Source: Acinetobacter sp. ANC 4558 (GTDB lineage Bacteria > Pseudomonadota > Gammaproteobacteria > Pseudomonadales > Moraxellaceae). Taken from it: DNA of 64,000 bases. Position 1 is the first letter of the stretch. Each line of letters starts with the position of its first letter. The position numbers and the translations under genes are program-made. Of this stretch, positions 27,604 through 37,301 are shown one piece after another. The stretch is taken from NCBI RefSeq assembly GCF_002135375.1, contig NZ_NEGH01000005.1, forward strand, positions 68,753-132,752. The letters are read 5' to 3'. The notes beneath the pieces are model-generated. The model saw only the letters and a program-made list of their open reading frames with translations. It did no database searches and was not told where the DNA came from.

Positions 27604-28572
27604 ATGAAATCTTTCATTTCTCATTCTAAAGTTGCAGTACTAACAATTGCTGTCGCATTTTCAAGTACATACACTCTAGCTGCTATTCCCAGTACATTGA
27701 AACTTGATTATGCCTATTATGCTCCAACAAGTTTGGTGGTGAGAGAACAAAAACTTTTAGAAAAAGCTTTACCAAATACGCAAATTAAGTGGGTTTTTAG
27801 TCAAGGAAGTAACCGATCATTAGAATATTTAAATAGCGGTAGTGTCGATTTTGCATCGACTGCTGGTTTAGCCGCGGCTTTAAGCCGTGCCAATGGTAGC
27901 CCAATTAAGACAGTATATATTCAAAGTCAACCTGAATGGACAGCATTAGTCGTTCCAGCAGATTCTAAAATCAAAAGTTTAGCTGATTTAAAAGGGAAAA
28001 AGATTGCAGCAACAAAAGGCACTGATCCTTATCTATTTACCCTACAAGCTTTAGATACAGTTGGTTTAGGAAAAAATGATGTTCAACTTGTTCATTTACA
28101 GCATCCAGATGGAAAAACTGCATTAGAAAGAAAACAAGTTGATGCGTGGGCTGGTTTAGATCCACTGATGGCATCTGCACAATTACAATCTGGTGCCAAG
28201 CTTTTATATCGTAATGTTGGTTTTAATAGCTATAGTGTTTTAAGTGTAAAGGATCAATTTGCACAACAAAGTCCTGAAGCAATTGAAGCCGTAATTCAAG
28301 CCTATGAACAAGCACGAAAATGGGCAAAAGCAAATCCAGATAAAATGGCTGAGCTATTAGCACGAGAAGCAAAACTTCCCAATAATGTCGCTAAACTACA
28401 ATTAAGCCGTACCAATTTCGATCAAAACATTCCAACTGCAAAACATGTTGCTGCGTTACAGAAAGCTGGAAAAATTTTAACGGAAGAAGACTTAGTTCGA
28501 AAAGGAACCAATACGAATCAAGTCATTTCACAACTTTTTGATGCCAAATATGCACAAAAGGTAGTTAAATAA
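27604..28572 (+). CDS. Aliphatic-sulfonate-type ABC transporter binding protein (SsuA-like)
   Basis: A 322-residue periplasmic binding protein with a signal peptide cleaved near TLAA. The mature part shows LDYAYYAPTSLVVREQKLLE, GSNRSLEYLNSGSVDFASTA and LADLKGKKIAATKGTDP, the layout of SsuA/TauA-type binding proteins (NMT1/THI5-like fold). It would deliver an alkanesulfonate or related sulfur compound to the permease encoded next. Its stop overlaps the permease start by one base (TAATG), so the two are coupled. The start at 27604 follows an AAGG site at long spacing. The exact ligand is unknown. Confidence 0.85.
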   Translation: MKSFISHSKVAVLTIAVAFSSTYTLAAIPSTLKLDYAYYAPTSLVVREQKLLEKALPNTQIKWVFSQGSNRSLEYLNSGSVDFASTAGLAAALSRANGSPIKTVYIQSQPEWTALVVPADSKIKSLADLKGKKIAATKGTDPYLFTLQALDTVGLGKNDVQLVHLQHPDGKTALERKQVDAWAGLDPLMASAQLQSGAKLLYRNVGFNSYSVLSVKDQFAQQSPEAIEAVIQAYEQARKWAKANPDKMAELLAREAKLPNNVAKLQLSRTNFDQNIPTAKHVAALQKAGKILTEEDLVRKGTNTNQVISQLFDAKYAQKVVK

Positions 28573-29384
28573 TGTCAAAGCAACCTGACAATCTCACAAA
28601 ACCTGCAACAACAAATGTAGTTTTATTACATACTAAACGTATTGCTCAAGCTTTAGCGCTCCCAGTATTGTTTATTCTGTTATGTGAATATTTTGTTAGG
28701 GCTGGAATTATTGAGCCATACCTGCTTCCTGCACCAAGTAGTCTCTGGCAATCATTCATAGACCTTGCACAGTCTGATCTCAATCAACATATTTGGGCAA
28801 GTTCTTGGCGAGTATTGATTGGTTTTGCTATTGGTGCGGGTTTAGGTTTAATTTTCGCACTCTTGGTTGGTTTAAATAAACAGCTAGAAGCTTTTCTAGA
28901 ACCTACTTTTTCAGCGATTAAATCCATTCCAAGTCTTGCATGGATTCCATTATTATTACTTTGGTTAGGAATTGATGAGGGATCCAAACTTACGTTAATT
29001 GCAATTGGCGCTTTTTTCCCTGTATATACCAATACCGTTGCAGGCATTCAAGGTGTAGACCGAAAATTACATGAATTAGCCAAAGTATATCGACTTAAAT
29101 ATCATCAAATTTTATTACAAGTCATTATTCCAGCAGCTTCTCCAAATATTTTAACGGGTTTACGTAATAGTCTCAGCTTATCTTGGATGTTTATGATTGC
29201 TGCTGAATTAATTGCTGCAACACAAGGTATTGGCTATTTGCTCAGTGATGGACGAGAAACATCACGTCCAGATATTGTCATCATTGCTATTATTTTACTG
29301 GCTATTCTAGGAAAATTATCGGATACCATCATGCGCCATATTGAAACATGGCTACTCAGATGGAGAGATGTGATCAAACATTGA
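28572..29384 (+). CDS. ABC transporter permease (SsuC-like)
   Basis: A 270-residue inner-membrane permease with about six transmembrane segments. It shows EPYLLPAPSSLWQSF near the N-terminus, IKSIPSLAWIPLLLLWLGI, and the EAA-type loop around LAKVYRLKYHQILLQVIIP, followed by SWMFMIAAELIAATQGIGYLL. This is the SsuC/TauC family. No ATP-binding subunit follows, since the next gene (prmC) is on the opposite strand, so the transporter must borrow an ATPase encoded elsewhere. Confidence 0.88.
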   Translation: MSKQPDNLTKPATTNVVLLHTKRIAQALALPVLFILLCEYFVRAGIIEPYLLPAPSSLWQSFIDLAQSDLNQHIWASSWRVLIGFAIGAGLGLIFALLVGLNKQLEAFLEPTFSAIKSIPSLAWIPLLLLWLGIDEGSKLTLIAIGAFFPVYTNTVAGIQGVDRKLHELAKVYRLKYHQILLQVIIPAASPNILTGLRNSLSLSWMFMIAAELIAATQGIGYLLSDGRETSRPDIVIIAIILLAILGKLSDTIMRHIETWLLRWRDVIKH

Positions 29385-29419
29385 TATCGCGATATCTTTG
29401 TATTATTCATGAAATATAT

Positions 29420-29458
29420 CAGCCCAAAGCATGCAATACTCATTGTCTGCTTTGGCTG
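29420..29458. terminator. Hairpin between convergent permease and prmC genes
   Basis: CAGCCCAAAGCA pairs with TGCTTTGGCTG (one bulge) around a 16-base loop. It lies between two convergent genes and probably ends transcription from one or both sides. There is no strong T-run, so confidence is moderate. Confidence 0.5.
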
Positions 29459-29502
29459 AATATTTATGACTTAATCAAACAAAACTCACATAAAAAGCTG
29501 AT

Positions 29503-30327
29503 TTAAATCAATACTGGTCTTCTGGCTAATGTAACTCGATCATTGCCACCATAATCTTTCACAGTGCGTATTTTCTGGTATCCTGCATCTAAGAAAATTT
29601 GGCGTACTGCATTCGCTTGATCATAGCCATGTTCAAGAACAACCCATCCATTTTCAACTAAATGATATTTAGCTTGTTGAATAATTTCATATAAATCAGC
29701 TAAACCATGATGATCTGCAACTAATGCCCGCTCAGGCTCCGTGGCTAAATTTAGCATATGCTGATCATTTTCATCAATATAGGGAGGATTCGATACAATC
29801 ACATCAAAATATTGATTTTTAAAAGCTCTTAACCAATGCCCACACACAAATTGAACTTGATGAAGTGCATGTTTCTGAGCATTTTGTTTGGCAACATCTA
29901 ATGTTGGCTGGTAAATATCTGTTGCCGTTACTGACCAATTTGGTCGTTCACTCGCTAAAGATAATGCAATTGCACCTGTGCCAGTACCTAAATCGACAAC
30001 GCGGGCTGTTTCAGATAAATCTAAAGCAAGAACAGTTTCAACCAATACTTCAGTATCTGGTCGAGGCACCAAAGTATCTTGGGTCACGATTAAATCAAGT
30101 GTCCAGAAAGGCTGAGAACCAATAACATAAGCCAATGGTTCACCTGCCTCAATGCGTTTCAACCCTTGTATATAATCATGTTCCTGTTGCTGAGTAAGTT
30201 CAAGTTCATACTTAAACTTTAATTCTAAAGAATTTAAATTTAAAATATGTTCAAGTAACCAAATGCTTTCTTGTCGCTCATAACTCTCTTTTTCACCACG
30301 AAGCACCAAAGCCTGCTCAATATTCAT
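29503..30327 (-). CDS. prmC: Release-factor glutamine methyltransferase
   Basis: A 274-residue SAM-dependent enzyme that methylates the glutamine of the GGQ motif in release factors 1 and 2. It has VVDLGTGTGAIALSLA as the SAM-binding loop and the catalytic NPPY motif in VSNPPYIDEND. The N-terminal helical domain begins [11 protein letters not shown]. The ATG shares its A with the prfA stop (TAATG arrangement), so the substrate RF1 and its modifying enzyme are translationally coupled. Confidence 0.96.
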   Translation of the reverse strand: MNIEQALVLRGEKESYERQESIWLLEHILNLNSLELKFKYELELTQQQEHDYIQGLKRIEAGEPLAYVIGSQPFWTLDLIVTQDTLVPRPDTEVLVETVLALDLSETARVVDLGTGTGAIALSLASERPNWSVTATDIYQPTLDVAKQNAQKHALHQVQFVCGHWLRAFKNQYFDVIVSNPPYIDENDQHMLNLATEPERALVADHHGLADLYEIIQQAKYHLVENGWVVLEHGYDQANAVRQIFLDAGYQKIRTVKDYGGNDRVTLARRPVLI

Positions 30328-31415
30328 TAACCACCATTTTGCTGAGCTAATAAAGCCAACTGATCAGCTTGATATTCACGATGTAAACTATCAAGCAATT
30401 CAGTTAAATCACCTTCTACAACGGCATCTAATTTATATAATGTTAAATTGATACGGTGATCCGTCATTCGTCCTTGTGGATAATTATAAGTACGAATACG
30501 TTCTGAACGATCTCCTGAACCGACTAAATCACGACGCATTTCTGAAGTTGCTGCATCGGCAGCAGCACGTTTCGCATTTTCTAAACGAGATGCCAAAAGT
30601 GCCAGTGCTTTCGCCTTATTTTTATGTTGTGAACGTTCATCTTGGCATTCTACAACGGTGCCTGTTGGAATATGTGTTATACGTACAGCAGAGTCCGTTT
30701 TGTTAATATGCTGACCACCTGCACCTGATGCACGGTAAGTATCAATGCGAAGATCAGCTGGATTAATATCTACAGTCGTATCAACATCGACTTCAGGTAA
30801 AATTGCAACCGTACATGCAGAGGTATGTACACGACCTTGTGATTCTGTTGCGGGCACGCGTTGAACACGATGAGCACCACTTTCAAATTTTAACCGACCG
30901 TAGACCCCTTCCCCATTAATAAGACTAATAATTTCTTTATAACCGCCGTGTTCACCTTCATTTTCAGATAAAATTTCAAGACGCCATCCTTGAGATTCAG
31001 CATATTTACTATACATCCGAAATAAATCACCCGCAAAAATAGCAGCTTCATCTCCACCAGTTCCCGCACGAACTTCCAAATAAGCAGAGTTTGCATCATT
31101 TGGATCTTTAGGAATCATTAAAATATTTAAATCTGATTCTAACTGTTCAATTAACGCTTTATTTTCTTTAATTTCTTCCTGTGCCATTTCTTTAAAATCT
31201 GGATCAGAAAGCATTGACTCTGCTGTTTGAATATTTTCTTCAGCTTGTCTATATTTTAACCAAACTTCAGTAATTTCAGTTAAGTCACTATGTTCACGAG
31301 AAAGTTGACGAAAACGTTTGTTATCTGAAATCACTTCAACATCTGCAAGTAATGCAGTAAGTTCTTCATGACGATCAGAAAGCTGATCTAATCGTAAACG
31401 CAATGACTCTTTCAT
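30327..31415 (-). CDS. prfA: Peptide chain release factor 1
   Basis: A 362-residue class I release factor recognising UAA and UAG. The stop-codon anticodon-like tripeptide PAT (residues 188-190) identifies RF1 rather than RF2. The peptidyl-tRNA hydrolysis motif GGQ is at residues 233-235 in [18 protein letters not shown], and [13 protein letters not shown] follows. Length matches the family. It is the promoter-proximal gene of a prfA-prmC pair. The hemA gene often found upstream in other gammaproteobacteria is not here. Confidence 0.97.
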   Translation of the reverse strand: MKESLRLRLDQLSDRHEELTALLADVEVISDNKRFRQLSREHSDLTEITEVWLKYRQAEENIQTAESMLSDPDFKEMAQEEIKENKALIEQLESDLNILMIPKDPNDANSAYLEVRAGTGGDEAAIFAGDLFRMYSKYAESQGWRLEILSENEGEHGGYKEIISLINGEGVYGRLKFESGAHRVQRVPATESQGRVHTSACTVAILPEVDVDTTVDINPADLRIDTYRASGAGGQHINKTDSAVRITHIPTGTVVECQDERSQHKNKAKALALLASRLENAKRAAADAATSEMRRDLVGSGDRSERIRTYNYPQGRMTDHRINLTLYKLDAVVEGDLTELLDSLHREYQADQLALLAQQNGG

Positions 31416-31805
31416 CTTTTAAAATATCTCTATTCATAGGCTTTACACAGTAAAGCAATCTTTAAAAATTGCGCATAGTTTACCGATTAAAGCGAATAAA
31501 TAACATATGTATTATTTAAGCAATTCAAATGAGTGAATAAATATCTCTTAACATAGCTGAAAACCTCAGATAATTCATCTTCCAGAAACGATGCGCGCCA
31601 CAGCACAAATGTCGCACATCTAAACCACACAATTTATTCATATATTTCACATTATTTGTATTTATTTACTTAAGTCTCTTCTTTGAATGAAATGTGTATA
31701 AATCTAGTGGAAATCTATACATTTATTACACCAATTACGGGCTTTTAGCTCACTTTAATTTTATATCGTCACCAACAGATACAAATTTTGTTATAGGAGA
31801 TAAAA
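31416..31805. other. Divergent intergenic region between prfA and the glycine-zipper gene
   Basis: About 390 AT-rich bases that must hold the promoters of both flanking genes. I see an imperfect inverted repeat near 31,693-31,719 (TGTATAAATCT and its near-complement), which could be an operator, but no confident match to a known site. No gene is supported here. An open frame starting at 31,694 is out of frame with, and overlaps, the glycine-zipper gene. Confidence 0.4.
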
Positions 31806-32273
31806 ATGAAATTACGTTCAGTTTTTATGATGTCGATCTTTTCAATAACTTCAGTGCTACTGATGACTACAGCTCAAGCAGATCAAAAAACCAATATTGC
31901 ACTCAGTTCAGGTTTAGGCGGTCTAGTTGGTGCGACAGTCGGTCAACAAATGGGAGGAAATACTGGAGCGATGGTTGGATCTGCACTGGGTGGCGGTGCA
32001 GGTGCAGCAGTATCTTCAAATAAAAAAGATCGTAATGGTGCAATGATTGGTGGCGCTTTAGGTGGTGTAGGTGGTTATGCCCTTGGTCAAAATATGGGTG
32101 GATCAACAGGTGGGCTGATTGGTGCAGCGGCAGGTTCTGCAGGTGGATCAGTATTAGGAAAAAATGTGAGTGAAAATAGACATCAAAACAAAAACGCTAG
32201 AAATAAACGCACCAAATCAAATCATCGTTATAAAAAACAAAACCGCTATAACTCTTATGGATATCGTTCTTAA
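31806..32273 (+). CDS. Glycine-zipper envelope protein
   Basis: A 155-residue protein with a signal peptide (about residues 1-25, ending TTAQA) and a central block of alternating Gly/Ala motifs such as GGLVGATVGQQMGG and GAMIGGALGGVGGYALGQ, which form glycine-zipper transmembrane hairpins (Rick_17kDa/Gly-zipper type). The C-terminal 35 residues are strongly basic and Asn/Tyr rich. A clear AGGAGA site precedes the ATG. No lipobox cysteine is visible, so it is not an obvious lipoprotein. An outer-membrane or periplasmic location is likely and the function is unknown. Confidence 0.82.
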   Translation: MKLRSVFMMSIFSITSVLLMTTAQADQKTNIALSSGLGGLVGATVGQQMGGNTGAMVGSALGGGAGAAVSSNKKDRNGAMIGGALGGVGGYALGQNMGGSTGGLIGAAAGSAGGSVLGKNVSENRHQNKNARNKRTKSNHRYKKQNRYNSYGYRS

Positions 32274-32420
32274 TCGAGCATTAAAACAGATAAATTTTAA
32301 ATTATATACTTAGGTATTTATCATAGAGTTTACGAAAAAAATCATATATCGTTTTTTTTCGATATACATTTTTTATAGAACGACGTATGCTGTAAAGAAT
32401 ACTTTTATTTGAGTGATCCT

Positions 32421-33425
32421 ATGCAATCTTTACAAGATATCAAGTTTTCAATTTTAGAACTTGCTCCTGTCAGAGATGATAAATCGATTGAATTTTCATT
32501 GCATCATGCGTTAGAACTCGCACAATACGCAGAACAGCTAGGTTATTCGCGCCTCTGGCTTGCTGAACATCATAATATGGATGGTATCGCAAGCTCAGCA
32601 ACTGCGGTATTACTTGGCTATATTCTGGCAAATACAAAAACACTTAAACTCGGTTCTGGTGGAATTATGCTACCAAACCATGCGCCATTGGTTGTAGCAG
32701 AACAATTTGGAACATTAGCCACGCTGTATCCAAATAGAATAGAACTAGGATTGGGACGTGCCCCTGGTACAGACCAAGTCACAATGCGTGCATTACGTCG
32801 TGGTCGGAAAGAAACAGAAGAACAATTTCCTCAAGATGTGCAAGAGATTCTTAGTTATTTCAGAGAAGCTCAACCACAACAAAAAATTACAGCGACACCA
32901 GGACAAGGTACACATGTCCCTGTATGGCTATTAGGCTCAAGTTTATTTAGTGCACAGTTGGCTGCACATCTTGGTCTTCCCTATTCTTTTGCCTCACATT
33001 TTGCACCACGTATGTTAGGGCAAGCTATTCAATTATATCGAGATAACTTCAAACCATCTGAATATTTAGATCAGCCTTATGTTTCTATGGGTATCCCGAC
33101 CGTAGTTGCCAAAACAGATGAAGAAGCACACTATTTAGCAACCAGTGCTTATCAACGTGTTTTGGGTTTAATGCGTGGTCAGAGTTTAAAGTTAAAACCG
33201 CCTGTTATCAGTATGGAAAAAATATGGTCTCCTGCTGAGAAAATGTCAGTTGATAATTTTTATGCTATGGCACAAATTGGCAGTCAAGAAACTGTTAAAG
33301 CGGGCTTGACGCAGTTATTACAGCAATATGATGTAGATGAGTTTATTTTTACTTGTGATATTTATGATACAGAAAAACGTTTAAATAACTTTAAATTACT
33401 CATGGAACTTAAAACATCTGCTTAA
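32421..33425 (+). CDS. Luciferase-like flavin-dependent monooxygenase (LLM family)
   Basis: A 334-residue protein of the bacterial luciferase-like superfamily, close to the YhbW/MsnO8-type group. It begins [13 protein letters not shown] and has [41 protein letters not shown] and [20 protein letters not shown], the standard FMN-binding signatures. It probably uses reduced FMN on an unknown substrate. The ATG at 32421 is preferred over an in-frame TTG at 32409 because a GAG site precedes it. It is monocistronic, with a hairpin 13 bases after the stop. Confidence 0.9.
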   Translation: MQSLQDIKFSILELAPVRDDKSIEFSLHHALELAQYAEQLGYSRLWLAEHHNMDGIASSATAVLLGYILANTKTLKLGSGGIMLPNHAPLVVAEQFGTLATLYPNRIELGLGRAPGTDQVTMRALRRGRKETEEQFPQDVQEILSYFREAQPQQKITATPGQGTHVPVWLLGSSLFSAQLAAHLGLPYSFASHFAPRMLGQAIQLYRDNFKPSEYLDQPYVSMGIPTVVAKTDEEAHYLATSAYQRVLGLMRGQSLKLKPPVISMEKIWSPAEKMSVDNFYAMAQIGSQETVKAGLTQLLQQYDVDEFIFTCDIYDTEKRLNNFKLLMELKTSA

Positions 33426-33437
33426 ATTTTAAAAATT

Positions 33438-33472
33438 ACGTCATCCTTTTATTCAGAATATTAGGATGACGT
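33438..33472 (+). terminator. Hairpin terminator after the luciferase-like gene
   Basis: A perfect 10-bp inverted repeat ACGTCATCCT / AGGATGACGT with a 15-base loop begins 12 bases after the stop codon. It lacks a long T-run. Confidence 0.6.
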
Positions 33473-33651
33473 GAATACTTAAAAAGCGAAATTTAATTTG
33501 TAAAGAACTCAACACTTATAGCGAATATTTTTGAAGTCAATTCCTATTATTTAACCTATTCAGTTCACAAAAAGTACTATTTTATCGCCAATATTCATCG
33601 TATAAGATAATACATAATACGAATGAAAATATTTAAAATATCGGAATAATT

Positions 33652-34203
33652 ATGATGAAAAAAATACATCTAAAACAAAATAGTCCTCCCTTTTTCTTTC
33701 AAGATTCATCTCTTCCCTTTCAAGGCAAAATCATTCATTCAACTGATATTTTATTACATGATTATTCTTATAAGAATGTAGCCATTATTGGTACAGACCA
33801 ATTTACAGTTACGCACCTCAGTTCAATCTGTCATACCGCACACTCAGTCGTTGTTTTCCAAACTAAACCCGAATTTATCTTGCCTAAAACTAAAAAAATA
33901 TTACAGCAACTATTACACCCTTTACTGATTAAAAATCGTCATCAGTTAAATCATCGAATACAATCTCTCATTTCTTTACGTTTTTTAGATGTTAAAGTCC
34001 TTAATCACTGGTTAAAGCGACAATTAAGTCCAAATATTGCGAGTCTTCCATCTGATTTTCTTAAATCTGATGACTACTATACGGCACTGCAAGAAAATAA
34101 TTGTGAATTAGTGACATGGCCAATTAAAGAAATAACGGTCAATACAATCATCAGTATTGATGGTACCATTTTCCCTATTGATATTATTATTCTTGCAAAT
34201 TAA
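33652..34203 (+). CDS. Orphan fragment-like protein resembling the NADPH domain of flavin monooxygenases
   Basis: A 183-residue protein aligning by pattern with the middle, NADPH-binding third of Baeyer-Villiger or flavin-containing monooxygenases. KNVAIIGTDQFTVTHLSS corresponds to the second Rossmann loop (normally KxVxVIGSGATAxT), SVVVFQTKPEFILPK to the LQRSPTYVxP strand, and the end (NCELVTWPIKEIT, then DGTIFPIDIIILAN) to the stretch just before the ATGF motif. The second Rossmann loop has lost its glycines (GTDQF). Both the FAD domain and the C-terminal part are absent, and the stop falls exactly where ATGF would begin. The ATG at 33652 is supported only by a weak upstream purine stretch. 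It may be a decayed gene or a repurposed short protein. Confidence 0.6.
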   Translation: MMKKIHLKQNSPPFFFQDSSLPFQGKIIHSTDILLHDYSYKNVAIIGTDQFTVTHLSSICHTAHSVVVFQTKPEFILPKTKKILQQLLHPLLIKNRHQLNHRIQSLISLRFLDVKVLNHWLKRQLSPNIASLPSDFLKSDDYYTALQENNCELVTWPIKEITVNTIISIDGTIFPIDIIILAN

Positions 34204-34494
34204 CAAAAAATCTAAAAATGAATTTCAATCATAGAATGGCATTTAAAATATAAGATACAGTTCACTTTCAATCAATTATCACAAATCTACATAAACAATT
34301 GATTACAAGGTAAATATGTTAATAAAAATGCTTAATAAAAGATCTTAATTATACTTTTTGACTGCATATTAAAACTTATTAATAAGTAGAAATCATGGCT
34401 TAAATATATTTTTATATTACGTTTTAATTGCTTTTAAAATTCATGACTTCTAAAAATAATGATTTACTTCTGAAAACTTTCTGCTATTTTATCG
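34204..34494. other. Intergenic region upstream of the TonB-dependent receptor
   Basis: AT-rich, gene-free sequence carrying the receptor promoter. A -10-like TATTTT lies at about 34,485-34,490, next to the Fur box described separately. No remnant of the missing parts of the preceding oxygenase-like gene was recognised. Confidence 0.4.
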
Positions 34495-34509
34495 AAATGA
34501 TTATCATTT
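34495..34509 (+). promoter_or_regulatory. Fur box upstream of the TonB-dependent receptor
   Basis: AAATGATTATCATTT is a perfect 7-1-7 inverted repeat and a strong match to the core of the ferric uptake regulator consensus (GATAATGATAATCATTATC). It ends 10 bases before the receptor ATG and would block transcription when iron is plentiful. Its position also argues against the in-frame TTG at 34508 as the receptor start. Confidence 0.85.
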
Positions 34510-34519
34510 GTGTTTTACC

Positions 34520-36649
34520 ATGTTTCCCAAAAAAAATACTCTCAGTCTCGCGGTAGGTCTATCGATCTTTCATTTCATATCAAGTCAAGTATATGCAGAG
34601 AATGTACAAAGTGACCTCAATCACTTAGAAGTATTACCAACAATTACCGTTAAAGCTGAGACAAATGAACAACTTCAAAAAAAAGTAGAATCGGGTGTAT
34701 TAGGTACAAAAACAATATTAGATACACCATTTTCAATTACAGTCATTGATAAAAATGACATTGATAAGCGTGGTGCAAAATCTATGAGCCAAATTTTTAG
34801 TAATGATGCATCCTTTTATTCACCAACAGGCGCAAGTGCAACGGATTGGTGGGGAGCAACTATGCGCGGCTTGCCTGTCCGAAATTATTTTGCGGACGAT
34901 TACCCCATTGCACTTCATTGGGGTGGTGATTTTCCCTTAGAAACTGTTGATAGCGTAACAGCACTCAAAGGTTTAACTGGTTTTATGTATGGGTTCGGAA
35001 CACCTGGAGGCGCAATTAGTTATCAACTTAAACGACCATTAAACACGCCTAAAACAACAGCAAATATTGAATATCGAAACTCCAGTTTATTTTCTGCTAT
35101 GTTTGATAAAAGCGATGTGATCGATAGTATCGGTCTAAAATATAGAGCTGTAGTTGCTGGTGAAAAAGGAACTGCCTACAACGATAGTGATATGCAACGA
35201 TATGTTGGATCTTTAGCCTTAGAAAAAGACTTTACCGATACACTCCATTGGGAGGCTAATATTATTTATGAAAATAGTGATTTGAAAAAAGAACCTTTTA
35301 CGTTTATGTTAGGTGAGGATTACATCACCAGTAGCAGAGGAAACTTACCTAAAGCTACCTACGATTATGATCATATTAATATTGATAATTCTTACTATAA
35401 ATCAAATACAACGATTGCCTCTACAGCATTAAATTGGACCGTCAATGATCATCTAAAAGCTAAATATCAATTTGGTTATACCCAAAAAAATCATAAATCG
35501 AATAAATCATTTGTAGATTTACTCTCAACAAATGGGGATTACGATGGTTATATGTTTAATTTTAGCTCTCGTATGGAAAACTACTTAAATCAACTAATGT
35601 TAACTGGAAATATGACGACAGGATTCATTGAGCATGAACTTGTAGGTGGTGTAGGAAATATTAAAACGCTGTATAAATCTGGCCAAGAATCTTATTGGCG
35701 TAAAGATTTTACGGGTAATCTATACCAGCAACAGCATTTTACTGTCACTCGTCATCCAAATTTTGCTTTAGCAAAAGATCATTCTGAAACGAATCAAACT
35801 TATTCTTTTTTAAGTGATACATTAAAATTTTCGCAACAATGGCAAGCGATATTAGGTGCACGTTATACCTATTATGACGTTGAGGCAGATACAAATAACC
35901 CTAAAGGCTATAATACCAAAGCATTCACGCCAACCCTTGCCATTCTTTATAAACCGATTGAGAACATGACAACTTACCTCAGTTATGTTGAATCTTTAGA
36001 AGAAGGTGGCATTGTTGCTGATACTTATGCAAATGCAGGGGAAGTTCTTGATGCAACCGTGAGTAAACAATATGAATTAGGCGTTAAATATGAGCTAAAT
36101 AATATCAATTTAACTTCAGCACTCTTTCGTATCCAACGCGCAGGCACAATAGATACACGTAGCAATAATATGAAATATCTAAAACAAGATGGTTTAGATA
36201 TTTACAATGGCTTTGAATTAAATGCAAATGCAAAAGTAACAGATGACTTAAAACTCGGTATGGGTCTAATTTATTTAAAAGCAGAAAAGAAAAAAGTAAG
36301 TGCCGAATCAACTGACCTTGAGGGAAAAACGCCTTCAGCTGTTCCAAAATGGAATATTGTTGTCAATACAGAATATCATATTCCTGAAATTGACGGCTTA
36401 AGCATACATGCAAACGCTCGTTACAATGGCGCTCGATATTTTGATAATGAAAACCAATTGAAAGCACCTGCATATACAATCTTTAATTTTGGAATGTCGT
36501 ATGACTTTAAATTACAAGGATTAGATGCAACGATAAATGCCAATATCAATAATCTCTTTAATAAAAAATATTGGGCTGTTGGTGGCGGAGGTTACTTCAC
36601 CGTTGGAGAAGCAATTAATGGTGCTTTAGCATTGAATATTAATTGGTAA
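34520..36649 (+). CDS. TonB-dependent siderophore receptor
   Basis: A 709-residue outer-membrane receptor: signal peptide ending near SQVYAE, a plug domain (about residues 45-165, with LPTITVKAE, VLGTKTILDTPFSITVIDK and LKGLTGFMYGFGTPGGAISY) and a 22-strand barrel ending in LALNINW with the usual terminal aromatic residue. This is the ferric-siderophore receptor layout. The ligand cannot be assigned. The ATG at 34520 is used because the upstream TTG start lies inside a Fur box. Iron-responsive control by Fur is strongly suggested. No siderophore biosynthesis gene is nearby. Confidence 0.92.
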   Translation: MFPKKNTLSLAVGLSIFHFISSQVYAENVQSDLNHLEVLPTITVKAETNEQLQKKVESGVLGTKTILDTPFSITVIDKNDIDKRGAKSMSQIFSNDASFYSPTGASATDWWGATMRGLPVRNYFADDYPIALHWGGDFPLETVDSVTALKGLTGFMYGFGTPGGAISYQLKRPLNTPKTTANIEYRNSSLFSAMFDKSDVIDSIGLKYRAVVAGEKGTAYNDSDMQRYVGSLALEKDFTDTLHWEANIIYENSDLKKEPFTFMLGEDYITSSRGNLPKATYDYDHINIDNSYYKSNTTIASTALNWTVNDHLKAKYQFGYTQKNHKSNKSFVDLLSTNGDYDGYMFNFSSRMENYLNQLMLTGNMTTGFIEHELVGGVGNIKTLYKSGQESYWRKDFTGNLYQQQHFTVTRHPNFALAKDHSETNQTYSFLSDTLKFSQQWQAILGARYTYYDVEADTNNPKGYNTKAFTPTLAILYKPIENMTTYLSYVESLEEGGIVADTYANAGEVLDATVSKQYELGVKYELNNINLTSALFRIQRAGTIDTRSNNMKYLKQDGLDIYNGFELNANAKVTDDLKLGMGLIYLKAEKKKVSAESTDLEGKTPSAVPKWNIVVNTEYHIPEIDGLSIHANARYNGARYFDNENQLKAPAYTIFNFGMSYDFKLQGLDATINANINNLFNKKYWAVGGGGYFTVGEAINGALALNINW

Positions 36650-36664
36650 ACATTCATTCTATTT

Positions 36665-36701
36665 GACTCAAAATGAGTGCTATAAGTGCTCATTTTGAGT
36701 C
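36665..36701 (+). terminator. Strong hairpin after the TonB-dependent receptor
   Basis: A perfect 13-bp stem GACTCAAAATGAG / CTCATTTTGAGTC around an 11-base loop, starting 15 bases after the stop. The downstream sequence is AT-rich but without a continuous T-run. Confidence 0.75.
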
Positions 36702-37301
36702 ACAATCAAATAATATTTATACTTTATATATGGTCAATCTCCATTGAGCTATACATCCCTATTTTATCATTTACCCCCTATTCGCCTTCTGTCCAAGTTT
36801 AATAATTATTCACAGTTTAAATGAAATAACACTATTCTCATTTCCAACATAAATACGTTAAATATCATTTAAATAAACCAATATACTGATATTTATCAAC
36901 TTTATTTATAAAAATTGTAAAATTTCTCTATTTATTACACATCATTTTATTGTGATCTATAAAATGATGAATATTAATCATAAGAAATAATTCAAAAAAA
37001 TAACAGTTATTTAAGTCTAACTAAAAAATTAAAACTTGATGCATAATCTGTTACTTTTGACATATATATTGTTAACTATCTGTACAATAAATGCTTACTA
37101 TTTCATCAAAAAAAAACTAAATGTATTTTTTATACTAAATAAATCACATAATTTTTAATTTAAAACAACTAGATTTATTTAAATTTTCTACTTAGCATTA
37201 TTTTACATATAAAATCACTATTTCCTCAATTTCATTAAAAACAAAATAATTCAACTCTTGATATTCTCATGTTTCAGATCAATAAAAATGAAGTCAATAT
37301 T
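36702..37301. other. Long AT-rich leader of the fimbrial operon
   Basis: About 600 bases without a supported gene and very AT-rich, typical of the upstream region of horizontally acquired fimbrial operons and of H-NS-type silenced DNA. I looked for inverted repeats that could form a phase-variable promoter switch and found none convincing. The operon promoter must lie here. Confidence 0.4.

Noticed and set aside
31694..32023. 109-codon plus-strand frame overlapping the glycine-zipper gene
   Set aside because: The glycine-zipper frame has a strong ribosome site, signal peptide and repeats. The other frame begins upstream without a start signal and has nonsense-like composition.
36702..37301. 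Possible phase-variable invertible promoter upstream of the fimbrial operon
   Set aside because: I looked for inverted repeats bracketing a promoter and for a nearby recombinase gene and found neither.
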